This document shows positions 44,147-51,952 of a stretch of 64,000 nt of DNA, piece after piece. Location: assembly GCA_913054135.1 (NCBI GenBank), contig CAJXJK010000017.1:1-64000 (forward strand). Reading direction: 5' to 3'. The position numbers were made by a program, and so were the translations under genes. This DNA comes from an uncultured Flavobacteriales bacterium (GTDB lineage: Bacteria > Bacteroidota > Bacteroidia > Flavobacteriales_D > Crocinitomicaceae). Position 1 is the first letter of the stretch; each line of letters begins with the position of its first letter. The notes under the pieces are model-generated. The model saw nothing but the letters and a program-made list of their open reading frames with translations. It did no database searches and was not told the origin of the DNA.

Positions 44147-44695
44147 ATGTCATCTTATAAATTCAGAATATTAATCGATAACGAAGGACCAGAAGAGGTG
44201 TTTAGAGACATCTATATCTCTTCTACCGAAAACTTTGAGTCCTTTTATCGAGCAGTATTAGCAGCATTTGAATTTAGTGGTCAAGAATTGGCATCTTTCT
44301 ATGTTAGCAATGACAGCTGGGACAAAGGGCATGAAATTGCCTTAATGGACATGGAACTTAGTGAATCACTGAGCGCCCCATCAATTATGAGCGAAACTAT
44401 TATTCAAGATTTAGTGACTACATCAAAACAAAAGTTTGTGATGGTCTACGATTTTTTGAAGATGTGGTGTTTTATGATTGAACTTATTGAAGTTACTCAA
44501 GAAGATTTTGATGGACCAATGCTTGATCTTTCAGTAGGTGAAGCCCCTCTTGAATCTTCTAAAGAAATTGATTTATCTGGGGATACTGGAATGGGATCTT
44601 CTTTGGACTTGGGCAATGACCTTGATGACATTTTCTCTGATTCTCCTGATGATGAATTTGGTGGATTTGAGAACATTGACGATTTTGATATCTAA
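44147..44695 (+). CDS. Plasmid pRiA4b ORF-3-like protein
   Basis: A 182-residue protein whose first 115 residues fit the pRiA4b ORF-3 family fold (YKFRILIDNEGPEEVFRDIYI, SFYRAVLAAFEFSGQELASFYV, DLVTTSKQKFVMVYDFLKMWCFMIEL). The last 60 residues are very acidic, low-complexity Asp/Ser/Gly (LGNDLDDIFSDSPDDEFGGF). The family's function is not established, despite its plasmid name; nothing here suggests a plasmid or transposon. No signal peptide. The methyltransferase gene begins at its stop (one base shared), so they are coupled. Confidence 0.8.
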   Translation: MSSYKFRILIDNEGPEEVFRDIYISSTENFESFYRAVLAAFEFSGQELASFYVSNDSWDKGHEIALMDMELSESLSAPSIMSETIIQDLVTTSKQKFVMVYDFLKMWCFMIELIEVTQEDFDGPMLDLSVGEAPLESSKEIDLSGDTGMGSSLDLGNDLDDIFSDSPDDEFGGFENIDDFDI

Positions 44696-45405
44696 TGGAT
44701 TTTTCTTCTGACCCTATCGGTTATGCCATTTGGGATTTTAGCACAAACGGAAGCTCTGAGAACATTATTGTTCAGTCAGACATGTGTGATGACGATCTTT
44801 TACAACCATCATATCTTTGCAGATCATTTGAAGAAATGCCCGAAATTGAAAAATTTGCATTGCTCAATGTTGATGGAAAAACATTAGATGTTGGCGCAGG
44901 CAGTGGATGTCACTCCCTTCATCTTATGGAAAAGGGTCACGAGGTAACGGCCATTGATACTTCTCGATATGCAATAAAGCAAATGAAGAATCAAGGAATT
45001 AAGGCGGTCTGCTCAGAAATTGAAAATTATAATGGTGAGGAATTTGACACCATCCTTCTTTTAATGAACGGCTTAGGCCTGGCAAAGCGCCTTTCAAACT
45101 TAGATCTGTTTCTGACAAAGTTGAAATCATTAATCAAACCAGAAGGGAAAATAATTTGTGACTCATCTGACATCTCTTACTTGTTTAAGGAAGATGATGG
45201 AGGAATGTGGATGGATTTGAATGCAGAATATTTTGGTGAAATGAAATTCAACATGGTTTATAAAGATGTTGAAAGCGGATGGTTCGACTGGATATATGTT
45301 GACCCGAAGACCCTAAAGGAACACTGTGAAAAAGTAAGACTGTCTTGTGAAATTATATTCGAAGGTGAGAATGATCACTATCTTGCAGAACTAAAACATT
45401 TATGA
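44695..45405 (+). CDS. Class I SAM-dependent methyltransferase
   Basis: A 236-residue cytoplasmic methyltransferase. Motif I is LDVGAGSGCHSLHL (about 63-76), followed by the acidic residue of motif II (VTAIDTS) and later FDTILLLMNGLGLAKRLSN and FLTKLKSLIKPEGKIICDSS. The fold is standard; the substrate is not known. It shares one base with the gene before it and three with the TraB gene after it, a tight three-gene unit. Confidence 0.88.
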   Translation: MDFSSDPIGYAIWDFSTNGSSENIIVQSDMCDDDLLQPSYLCRSFEEMPEIEKFALLNVDGKTLDVGAGSGCHSLHLMEKGHEVTAIDTSRYAIKQMKNQGIKAVCSEIENYNGEEFDTILLLMNGLGLAKRLSNLDLFLTKLKSLIKPEGKIICDSSDISYLFKEDDGGMWMDLNAEYFGEMKFNMVYKDVESGWFDWIYVDPKTLKEHCEKVRLSCEIIFEGENDHYLAELKHL

Positions 45406-46319
45406 TGAGGAATCAATTTTTACTAGCCTTTATTGTCATTTTCAATTTTTTATCGTGCGCTTCAAAAAATCCTGATACGGAAGCGGAAAAAGATGATTCA
45501 AATGATATCGTCGTTGAAAATGGAAACTCTCTGCTTTGGAAAATTGAAGGCAATGACTGCGTTCCATCTTACATGTACGGCACAATGCACATGATCAACA
45601 AAGAGTACTATCATTTTACTGATGGAATGCGAGATAAAATCAAATCAAGCAAAGCCATTTTAATGGAAGTTGGCGGAATGCCGAACCCTTTTGAAACTCT
45701 TGCTATGATGACGTTAGACTCAGGAGATGTGAGAGATTGCTTCACACCAGAACAGATGGCTACAATTGTTGAATTTTTTGATGTGCAAATGGGACAAAGT
45801 CCTGAAGAGTTTTTCAATATGTATGGCAGTATGAAACCTTTCTTTTTATTGCAGACAATTACTCAAAATTACTTTGAAGAGGGCAGCCAATCATATGACC
45901 TTGATATAATGGGAATTGCTGCTGAAGAGAACATTCCGCTTATTGGCTTTGAAACTATTGAAGAGCAATTAGGATTTTTTGATCAAGTCCCAAAAGAGTC
46001 AATGGCTCAAATGGTTGTTGAAAGTATTGAGAATTTTGATAAAGAGAAAAAGGAAATTAATAAGATGATGAAAATCTATTCAGAGCAAAAGGTCAAAAAG
46101 TTAATTCCAATGATCAAAAAACAGTCTCCTGAATTAATGGAATTCGACAACCTATTTTTATATGATAGAAACAAAGCTTGGATACCAACCATCAAAAAAG
46201 AGGTGAAAGACAAACAATGTTTCATTGCAGTTGGTGCTGCACATTTATTCGGTGAAGGTGGGGTTATTGATCTTTTAGAGAAAGAAGGATATACACTAAC
46301 GGCAGTTTCTACCGACTAA
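45402..46319 (+). CDS. TraB/GumN family lipoprotein
   Basis: A 305-residue protein with a lipobox (NFLSCASK, Cys at about 19), so probably lipid-anchored. The TraB/GumN core is clear: LLWKIEGNDCVPSYMYGTMH, ILMEVGGM, and near the end CFIAVGAAHLFGEGGVIDLL. The two Gly-x-x-His motifs (GTMH, GAAH) are the family signature and are thought to bind metal in a peptidase-like fold. Usual roles reported are poorly defined. Starts overlap the methyltransferase stop (ATGA). It ends with 4 bp overlapping the convergent hydrolase gene. Confidence 0.88.
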   Translation: MMRNQFLLAFIVIFNFLSCASKNPDTEAEKDDSNDIVVENGNSLLWKIEGNDCVPSYMYGTMHMINKEYYHFTDGMRDKIKSSKAILMEVGGMPNPFETLAMMTLDSGDVRDCFTPEQMATIVEFFDVQMGQSPEEFFNMYGSMKPFFLLQTITQNYFEEGSQSYDLDIMGIAAEENIPLIGFETIEEQLGFFDQVPKESMAQMVVESIENFDKEKKEINKMMKIYSEQKVKKLIPMIKKQSPELMEFDNLFLYDRNKAWIPTIKKEVKDKQCFIAVGAAHLFGEGGVIDLLEKEGYTLTAVSTD

Positions 46320-47230
46320 TCTTTAAGAAATTCTATCATAATTGAATTGAACTCTTTTAACTGTTCAATATTAGGAGCATGACCTGCTTTCTCAATCACT
46401 TTCATTTCACAATTCAAATACTTTTCAAGCTTCACAGCCTCAGACATAGGGAAAACCATATCATGTTCTCCCCAAATGATTAATGATTTGGGCTGCTTCG
46501 GAATGCCATTAGAAAGGTATCTTTCTTGTTCAGCTTTCAAACTTTGAATCAATTCAGTTTGTTCGTCATGATTTTCTGAAAAATAGAACTCATAGGTATC
46601 TTGCATCAAACCGTTTGGAAAGTTTTTGTCTCGGTAAAAGGCAAAATTATATAGTCTTTCAACCTCTTCTCCATTCTTCACAACAAACACATCCTCAACC
46701 GTCTTCGCATTATTTTGCACAGCAATTGTATCCAATAAATCAATGTTGTAAGTAAAACCAGGAGAATCAATGATCACCATTTTGTCGATTTTTTCACCTT
46801 CATGAACTGCCATTCCGAGAGTCACAAAGCCTCCATACGAGATGCCTGCAATATGATATCTGTCAACTTGTGAAAATGCAAGTAATGATGAGAGCGCATC
46901 AACTTGAGAGTCCATGTTTTGAGGCTTTGAGCTCTTGCTTTCCCCAAACCATAATAAATCTGGAATTATCAAATGATAATGTGCTGAAAGCTCTTTTATA
47001 TTCTTTGCCCAAGTGACTTGTCCGTCTCCTCCGAAGCCATGAACGAGTAGCAAGGTATCACCTACCCCACCCTCAAAGTACTTAATCTCATGTCCGTTTT
47101 GCTCAAACCTCTTTTCTTCAATACCCAATCGGGCGTACTTTTTATCTAAATGTTTCTGATTCAGCTTGGGTAAATTGCAAGCCGAAAGAATTAAGCAAAT
47201 AAAGGCCGTTGAAAAGGTGATGTTTTTCAT
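46316..47230 (-). CDS. Alpha/beta hydrolase, lipoprotein
   Basis: A 304-residue protein from the ATG at 47230 (MKNITFSTAFICLILSAC); the track's TTG start is three codons earlier. A lipobox (LILSAC) makes it a probable lipoprotein. The alpha/beta hydrolase core has an oxyanion segment LLVHGFGGDG, nucleophile Ser in GISYGGFV, an acid Asp (GEHDMVFP) and His near the end (AGHAPNIEQ). This suits an esterase/lipase-type hydrolase; the substrate is unknown. It shares 4 bp at the 3' end with the convergent TraB gene. The USP gene lies 22 bp upstream. Confidence 0.9.
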   Translation of the reverse strand: MKNITFSTAFICLILSACNLPKLNQKHLDKKYARLGIEEKRFEQNGHEIKYFEGGVGDTLLLVHGFGGDGQVTWAKNIKELSAHYHLIIPDLLWFGESKSSKPQNMDSQVDALSSLLAFSQVDRYHIAGISYGGFVTLGMAVHEGEKIDKMVIIDSPGFTYNIDLLDTIAVQNNAKTVEDVFVVKNGEEVERLYNFAFYRDKNFPNGLMQDTYEFYFSENHDEQTELIQSLKAEQERYLSNGIPKQPKSLIIWGEHDMVFPMSEAVKLEKYLNCEMKVIEKAGHAPNIEQLKEFNSIMIEFLKD

Positions 47231-47252
47231 TCTTCTCAAAGGTAAGAAGAAC

Positions 47253-48080
47253 TTACCTCTTCAAATCTTCATGTAATATAAGTAAAGGAGTTTTAGAATG
47301 AAGTGTTAAACTTCGTGCCATACTTGTATGAAACAACTTCTGCCAGAATGAATAATGCTTTGTGGTAAGAGCGATAACACTCACCTCGTGTTCATCTGCA
47401 AATTCAAGTAATCCTTTTTCAGCATCATTTGATTCAATAAAGTGATGACTGTGTTCGTAACCTTGAAGAAAGTTATCCAATGCTATTTCATTATTATTCG
47501 GCTCCTCTAATTCATTAATCGAGTGCTTTGAAGTGACCACGAAAAACCTAGGCAAATACTTTTCTGCAATTGAAAATAAAGGTCTATAAACTGCCTTATT
47601 TTCCATGTCATGAAAGTCAGCAGCAATCATCACTTTCTGAAGTTTGAAATCTAAAACGTTTTCAGGAATCACTAAAGTCGGACACTTCACATTATTGATT
47701 ACATGTGAAGTAATAGATCCGAAAAAAGCGTCAATCCTATTTGACTCTCCTTTAGTACCCATAATGATCAAATCAATTTCTTTCTCATCAACAAATGATT
47801 CAATGTTGTCAGCCGCACTACCAAATACAGAAGTCGCTTCTATTTCCATGTTAGGATGAAACACTTTCAACTCTTCTAGTTCCTTCTTAATTTTAACCTT
47901 CTCATCTTCTTCCATTTGAGCGACATAGTCTATCTCTTGACCATCTAAAACAGGATAATTGTACGAATGTAACAGATGTAATTTTGCACCCATTTTTTCA
48001 GCAATTGAGGCCGCCTGACGACAAACTCTATTTGCTAAAGGTGAATAATCTGTTGGAATTAGAATGTTTTTAATTGACAT
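47253..48080 (-). CDS. Tandem universal stress protein (USP), copy 1
   Basis: A 275-residue cytoplasmic protein with two UspA domains. The first (residues 1-140) has the start NILIPTDYSPLANRVCRQAA and the ATP-binding-type loop IIMGTKGESNRIDAFFGS (G-2x-G-9x-G-like, a usual USP signature). The second (150-275) is degenerate (VSVIALTTKHYSFWQKLFHT). USPs are commonly induced by low oxygen or stasis. Its promoter carries the box TGACATAAGTCA 71 bases upstream, shared with the second USP gene at 59488. It diverges from the cbb3 operon. Confidence 0.92.
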   Translation of the reverse strand: MSIKNILIPTDYSPLANRVCRQAASIAEKMGAKLHLLHSYNYPVLDGQEIDYVAQMEEDEKVKIKKELEELKVFHPNMEIEATSVFGSAADNIESFVDEKEIDLIIMGTKGESNRIDAFFGSITSHVINNVKCPTLVIPENVLDFKLQKVMIAADFHDMENKAVYRPLFSIAEKYLPRFFVVTSKHSINELEEPNNNEIALDNFLQGYEHSHHFIESNDAEKGLLEFADEHEVSVIALTTKHYSFWQKLFHTSMARSLTLHSKTPLLILHEDLKR

Positions 48081-48119
48081 AGCTTTCGTTTGTTAATTGA
48101 TTCGATTTTTTCGATAGCA

Positions 48120-48127
48120 CAAACCTA
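48120..48127 (-). promoter_or_regulatory. -7 promoter box of the first USP gene
   Basis: TAGGTTTG on the minus strand fits TAnnTTTG. With transcription starting near 48115, the TGACATAAGTCA box is centred at about -41.5, where CRP/FNR-type activators bind at class II promoters. No good -33 element is seen, which fits activator dependence. Confidence 0.5.
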
Positions 48128-48150
48128 AGAAGCTACTTTTTAAGCGCTTA

Positions 48151-48162
48151 TGACATAAGTCA
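48151..48162. promoter_or_regulatory. Palindromic operator upstream of USP copy 1
   Basis: TGACATAAGTCA, dyad TGAC-n4-GTCA, at 71-82 bases upstream of the USP start. A near copy (TGACATAACTCA on the minus strand) lies at 72-83 bases upstream of the second USP gene. More palindromic DNA lies next to it. Confidence 0.55.
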
Positions 48163-48172
48163 ATTTTGCATT

Positions 48173-48207
48173 TGACTTTATGATTTTCAAATCATGATTT
48201 AAGTCAT
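48173..48207. promoter_or_regulatory. Nested palindromes between USP copy 1 and the cbb3 operon
   Basis: ATGATTT-tc-AAATCAT (16 bases, perfect) lies inside a longer element flanked by TGACTT on the left and AAGTCA on the right, and it overlaps CATGA-TTTAAG-TCATG with the 5-6-5 spacing of CRP-like sites. It lies between two divergent promoters and probably binds a regulator. The protein is not identified. Confidence 0.5.
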
Positions 48208-48251
48208 GTTTACTTCAATCAGAAATCACAAATTGTCCTCTTAATAGACTC

Positions 48252-48259
48252 TAATTTTG
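48252..48259 (+). promoter_or_regulatory. -7 promoter box of the cbb3 (cco) operon
   Basis: TAATTTTG fits TAnnTTTG, with TTG-containing sequence about 17 bases upstream and the ccoS start 31 bases downstream. A weak half-site (ATCACA) is centred near -41. Confidence 0.5.
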
Positions 48260-48290
48260 GGCAAGAATTGAAACTTAAAATCAATTAGCT

Positions 48291-48479
48291 ATGGGAATCA
48301 TATTCGTCTTACTGACAATCAGCATCTTACTTGCTTTGTTCTTTCTTACTTCCTTCTTATGGGCCTCAAAATCGGGTCAATTCGAAGACGTCGAAGGGCC
48401 TGCATTTAGAGTGCTTTTTGAAAACGAGGAATTCACTGAAAACAATAATGCTTCACAAAACAAAAATCAATGCAATTAG
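48291..48479 (+). CDS. ccoS: cbb3-type oxidase assembly protein CcoS
   Basis: A 62-residue protein with one membrane helix (GIIFVLLTISILLALFFLTSFLWA) and the conserved CcoS ending SGQFEDVEGPAFRVLF. CcoS is needed to insert heme b and copper B into CcoN in proteobacteria. The position at the front of the oxidase operon is typical for Bacteroidota. The last 10 bases overlap the ccoNO start. Confidence 0.92.
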   Translation: MGIIFVLLTISILLALFFLTSFLWASKSGQFEDVEGPAFRVLFENEEFTENNNASQNKNQCN

Positions 48480-50677
48480 AGAAATTTAACTACGACAATA
48501 AGATTGTCAAACTTTTCTTAATAGCCACCATAGCATGGGGAGTTATTGGGATGATTGTTGGATTGTTTGCAGCCTGCGAACTGATCTGGCCTGGACTGAA
48601 TTTAACCTCTTGGTTATCATTCGGAAGAATTAGACCATTGCATACAAATGCAGTGATTTTTGCCTTTGTAGGTAATGCGATTTTCGCTGGGGTTTACTAC
48701 TCGCTTCAAAGACTTCTCAAAACGAGGATGTTTTCTGACAAGTTAAGTATGATAAACTTTTGGGGATGGCAATTGATAATTATCTCTGCCGTTCTCACAC
48801 TGCCATTTGGATACACAACTGGTAAAGAGTATGCCGAGCTCGAATGGCCAATTGATATTGCTATCACATTAATGTGGGTAGTATTTGGTTGGAACATGAT
48901 GGCAACCATTGTGAAAAGAAGAGTGAAGCACATTTATGTTGCCATATGGTTTTATATAGCAACATTCGTGACGGTAGCAGTTCTTCACATTGTAAATTCT
49001 TTTGAATTCCCGGTTAGCTTTATGAAAAGTTACAGTTGGTATGCAGGAGTACAGGATGCCCTGGTACAATGGTGGTACGGACACAATGCCGTAGCATTCT
49101 TTCTTACCACACCATTTTTAGGATTGATGTACTACTTCGTTCCTAAAGCGGCAAATCGTCCTGTTTACTCGTATAGATTATCAATTATACATTTCTGGTC
49201 GTTAATCTTTATTTATATCTGGGCCGGACCTCACCACTTATTATACTCTTCTTTACCCGATTGGGCGCAAACTTTAGGAATTGTATTCTCCATTATGCTA
49301 ATCTTCCCTTCTTGGGGTGGGATGTTAAATGGACTCTTAACATTGAGAGGAGTTTGGGACAAGGTAAGAGATGACGCAGTTCTGAAATTTATGGTTGTTG
49401 CAATCACTTGTTATGGTATGGCAACTTTTGAAGGACCAATTTTATCTCTAAAATCTATCAATGCCATCTCTCACTTCACTGACTGGACAGTTGCACACGT
49501 GCACGTTGGAGGATTAGGTTGGAACGGAATGATGGTATTCGGTATGGCTTATTACTTAGTTCCGAAAATGTGGCGAACAAAACTATATTCTAAAACACTC
49601 GCCAACGCACACTTCTGGATCGCAACACTTGGTATCGTATTATGGGTAATCCCTATGTACTGGGCTGGATTCATGCAAGGACAAATGTGGAAACAAGTTG
49701 CTGCTGATGGAACGCTAGTAAATGGAGCCTTTGTTGAAACCGTAACCTACATGAAACCTTACTTTATGGTAAGAGCATTGGGTGGATTCTTATTCATTGT
49801 CGGAGCCTTAGTGATGGTTTACAACTTAATCAAGACTGCTAAACAAGGAAACTTCTTAGCGAATGAAGCTGCTGAAGCTCCTGCTCTTGTATATCCTAAA
49901 CAAGGACATAAAGGAGAGCACTGGCACAGCTGGATAGAAAGAAGACCTATCAAATTCATGCTCTTTGCACTTGTCGCGATTTTAATTGGAGGTGCGATTG
50001 AAATTGTACCTACTATGATGGTTGGATCAAATGTTGAAAAAATTGCAACTGTTGAACCATACACACCACTAGAACTTGAAGGAAGAGACATTTACATAAG
50101 AGAAGGGTGTTATAATTGCCACTCTCAATGGGTCAGACCTTTTAGAGATGAAGTGATTCGATATGGCGAATACTCCAAAGGTGGTGAGTTCGTTTACGAT
50201 CACCCATTCCAATGGGGGTCTAAAAGAACCGGACCTGACCTTCATAGATCAGGAAAAGGGAATAAGGAAATGAATAAGTCAGAGTCATGGCACTACAAAC
50301 ACATGCTTGACCCTAGTCTTACTTCACCTGGTTCAATCATGCCTGCTTACCCATGGCTAAAAGATGAACTAGACGTCTCGCAAACGGCCGATAAAATATC
50401 GGTAATGCGTTCACTTGGAGTTCCTTATCCTGAAGGATATGAAGACCGCGCAGTAGAAGACTTAAGAGCTCAAGCTCATGAAGTCTATCTGAAAGTCATT
50501 GAAGATCAAGACATTCAAACTGCTGATGAAAATATGGAAATGATTGCATTGATTGCCTACTTAGAGCGATTAGGATCTGACATCCATAAAGGTAAAGTAG
50601 ACACTGAAACAGATTCTACTACAGTAATAACAGAGGAGATTCCTGAAGTAATTGACTCACTTAATATTCAAGACTAA
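48470..50677 (+). CDS. ccoN: cbb3-type cytochrome c oxidase subunits I and II fused (CcoNO)
   Basis: A 735-residue fused oxidase. The N-terminal 480 or so residues are CcoN, the heme-copper core with about 12 membrane helices and metal-binding His residues (RPLHTNAVIFAF, WWYGHNAVAFFLTTP, GPHHLLYSSLP, THWTVAHVHVGGLG-type DWTVAHVHVGG). The C-terminal part is CcoO, with one membrane helix and heme c motif CYNCHS followed by QWVRPFRDE and RTGPDLHR. The enzyme reduces O2 at high affinity with cytochrome c as donor and pumps protons. Subunit fusion is known in Bacteroidota. ccoQ starts at its stop (one base shared). Confidence 0.95.
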   Translation: MQLEKFNYDNKIVKLFLIATIAWGVIGMIVGLFAACELIWPGLNLTSWLSFGRIRPLHTNAVIFAFVGNAIFAGVYYSLQRLLKTRMFSDKLSMINFWGWQLIIISAVLTLPFGYTTGKEYAELEWPIDIAITLMWVVFGWNMMATIVKRRVKHIYVAIWFYIATFVTVAVLHIVNSFEFPVSFMKSYSWYAGVQDALVQWWYGHNAVAFFLTTPFLGLMYYFVPKAANRPVYSYRLSIIHFWSLIFIYIWAGPHHLLYSSLPDWAQTLGIVFSIMLIFPSWGGMLNGLLTLRGVWDKVRDDAVLKFMVVAITCYGMATFEGPILSLKSINAISHFTDWTVAHVHVGGLGWNGMMVFGMAYYLVPKMWRTKLYSKTLANAHFWIATLGIVLWVIPMYWAGFMQGQMWKQVAADGTLVNGAFVETVTYMKPYFMVRALGGFLFIVGALVMVYNLIKTAKQGNFLANEAAEAPALVYPKQGHKGEHWHSWIERRPIKFMLFALVAILIGGAIEIVPTMMVGSNVEKIATVEPYTPLELEGRDIYIREGCYNCHSQWVRPFRDEVIRYGEYSKGGEFVYDHPFQWGSKRTGPDLHRSGKGNKEMNKSESWHYKHMLDPSLTSPGSIMPAYPWLKDELDVSQTADKISVMRSLGVPYPEGYEDRAVEDLRAQAHEVYLKVIEDQDIQTADENMEMIALIAYLERLGSDIHKGKVDTETDSTTVITEEIPEVIDSLNIQD

Positions 50678-50859
50678 TGTTGAGCTATATAAAAGGACAC
50701 ATGACAAGTATTGAGGGAATTGAAATATTCCCCCTTATTTCTTTCTTAATCTTTTTCGCCTTTTTCATAGGCCTTATTTGGTATGTGATTCGAGTTGATA
50801 AAGACAAAATAAATGAGATTAAAAATATTCCTCTCGAAAACGAAAATACTGAACTATGA
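50677..50859 (+). CDS. ccoQ: cbb3-type oxidase subunit CcoQ
   Basis: A 60-residue protein with one membrane helix (FPLISFLIFFAFFIGLIWYVI) and a charged cytoplasmic end. It has the position and size of CcoQ, a small stabilising subunit. Sequence conservation in this family is low, so the name rests mostly on context. It shares one base with ccoNO and 4 bp (ATGA) with ccoP. Confidence 0.82.
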   Translation: MLSYIKGHMTSIEGIEIFPLISFLIFFAFFIGLIWYVIRVDKDKINEIKNIPLENENTEL

Positions 50860-51941
50860 AAACCTTATTAATTCGAAATTCAATGAAATTATATTTTGGA
50901 ATAATAGCACTACTAGCGGCTAGTACGGGGTTTGCTGAGTCACTGACTCAAGAAGCAGCACCAGACTCAACTATCTATGAGCAATTGGGAATGACATCCA
51001 CCCAACTCTTTTTAGTGATGATGATCTTCACCATATTGTTGGTAATTTTTGCAATAGTTTCGGCTGTGAGCTTAAAGAATGCTACCAACTTCTGGATGAA
51101 GCAAAAAGGAGGACCTGGTGCTAAGATGATTCTACTCTTAGTATTTCTAGGACTTACTGGAACATCATTCGGAGCAGAGCCACTTGAGAACCCAACTTTT
51201 GAAATACCGTTTTCAAATGAAGCGTTTTGGATTTGGATAACTTTTGATTTGTTTTTAGTATTCTTCATTTTATTCATATTGAACACAATGAATTCTCTTG
51301 TTAAGAATGTTGTTCCAATGAAAAAAAGAAAGCCGTTTTGGGCTAAATGGTCAACTGCACTTACAGATGCCACTCCAATTGATAGTGAAGCTTCAATACT
51401 TTTAGATCATGATTATGATGGTATTAAAGAGCTCGACAACAACTTACCACCATGGTGGAAGTATGGATTCTACCTTACAATTGTTTGGGCAGTAGTTTAC
51501 TTTTCTTATTACATGTTTTTCGGCGGACCTTTGCAAGAAGAACAATACTTAACCTCAATGGCTGAAGGTGAAGCTGAGGTGGCACAATATATTGCAGACC
51601 ACCCGGAATTAGTGACAGCTGAAAATGTCGAGCTTATGACTGATGAGAAGTCTTTGGCTGAAGGGCGTACAATTTTTACAGAACGTTGTGTTGTTTGCCA
51701 TATGGAAGGTGGACGTGGTGGCGTTGGTCCCAACTTGACGGATGAAAATTGGATTTATGATGGTGATATTCGTGGTGTTTTTACCACTGTATCTGAAGGT
51801 GCGCAAAATGGTATGATCGCCTGGAAAACCCAACTTAATGCGAGAGAGATTCAATCTGTTTCTTCTTACTTACTTCAGCTTGAACCAATTTTACCTCCAG
51901 TAGGACAAGAACCAAAGGGAGACAATATTTTTCCAAGATAA
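50856..51941 (+). CDS. ccoP: cbb3-type oxidase subunit III (CcoP), mono-heme
   Basis: A 361-residue protein: hydrophobic N-terminal extension with about three membrane helices (MKLYFGIIALLAASTGFAES, LFLVMMIFTILLVIFAIVS, then AKMILLLVFLGLTGTSFGAE), the CcoP N-terminal domain (FWAKWSTALTDATPIDSEASILLDHDYDGIKELDNNLPPWWKYGF in part), another helix (YLTIVWAVVYFSYYMFFGG) and one cytochrome c domain with a single CVVCH heme motif (ERCVVCHMEGG). Proteobacterial CcoP carries two hemes; only one is present here. It passes electrons to CcoO. ccoG follows 11 bp downstream. Confidence 0.92.
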   Translation: MKTLLIRNSMKLYFGIIALLAASTGFAESLTQEAAPDSTIYEQLGMTSTQLFLVMMIFTILLVIFAIVSAVSLKNATNFWMKQKGGPGAKMILLLVFLGLTGTSFGAEPLENPTFEIPFSNEAFWIWITFDLFLVFFILFILNTMNSLVKNVVPMKKRKPFWAKWSTALTDATPIDSEASILLDHDYDGIKELDNNLPPWWKYGFYLTIVWAVVYFSYYMFFGGPLQEEQYLTSMAEGEAEVAQYIADHPELVTAENVELMTDEKSLAEGRTIFTERCVVCHMEGGRGGVGPNLTDENWIYDGDIRGVFTTVSEGAQNGMIAWKTQLNAREIQSVSSYLLQLEPILPPVGQEPKGDNIFPR

Positions 51942-51952
51942 ATTCTAAATGA

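Noticed and set aside
44147-44695. pRiA4b ORF-3 similarity as a sign of a plasmid or transposon
   Set aside because: The name is historical; there is no transposase, inverted repeat or composition change around it.
50975-51373. 132-aa minus-strand ORF opposite ccoP
   Set aside because: Shadow of ccoP; sequence is typical antisense composition.
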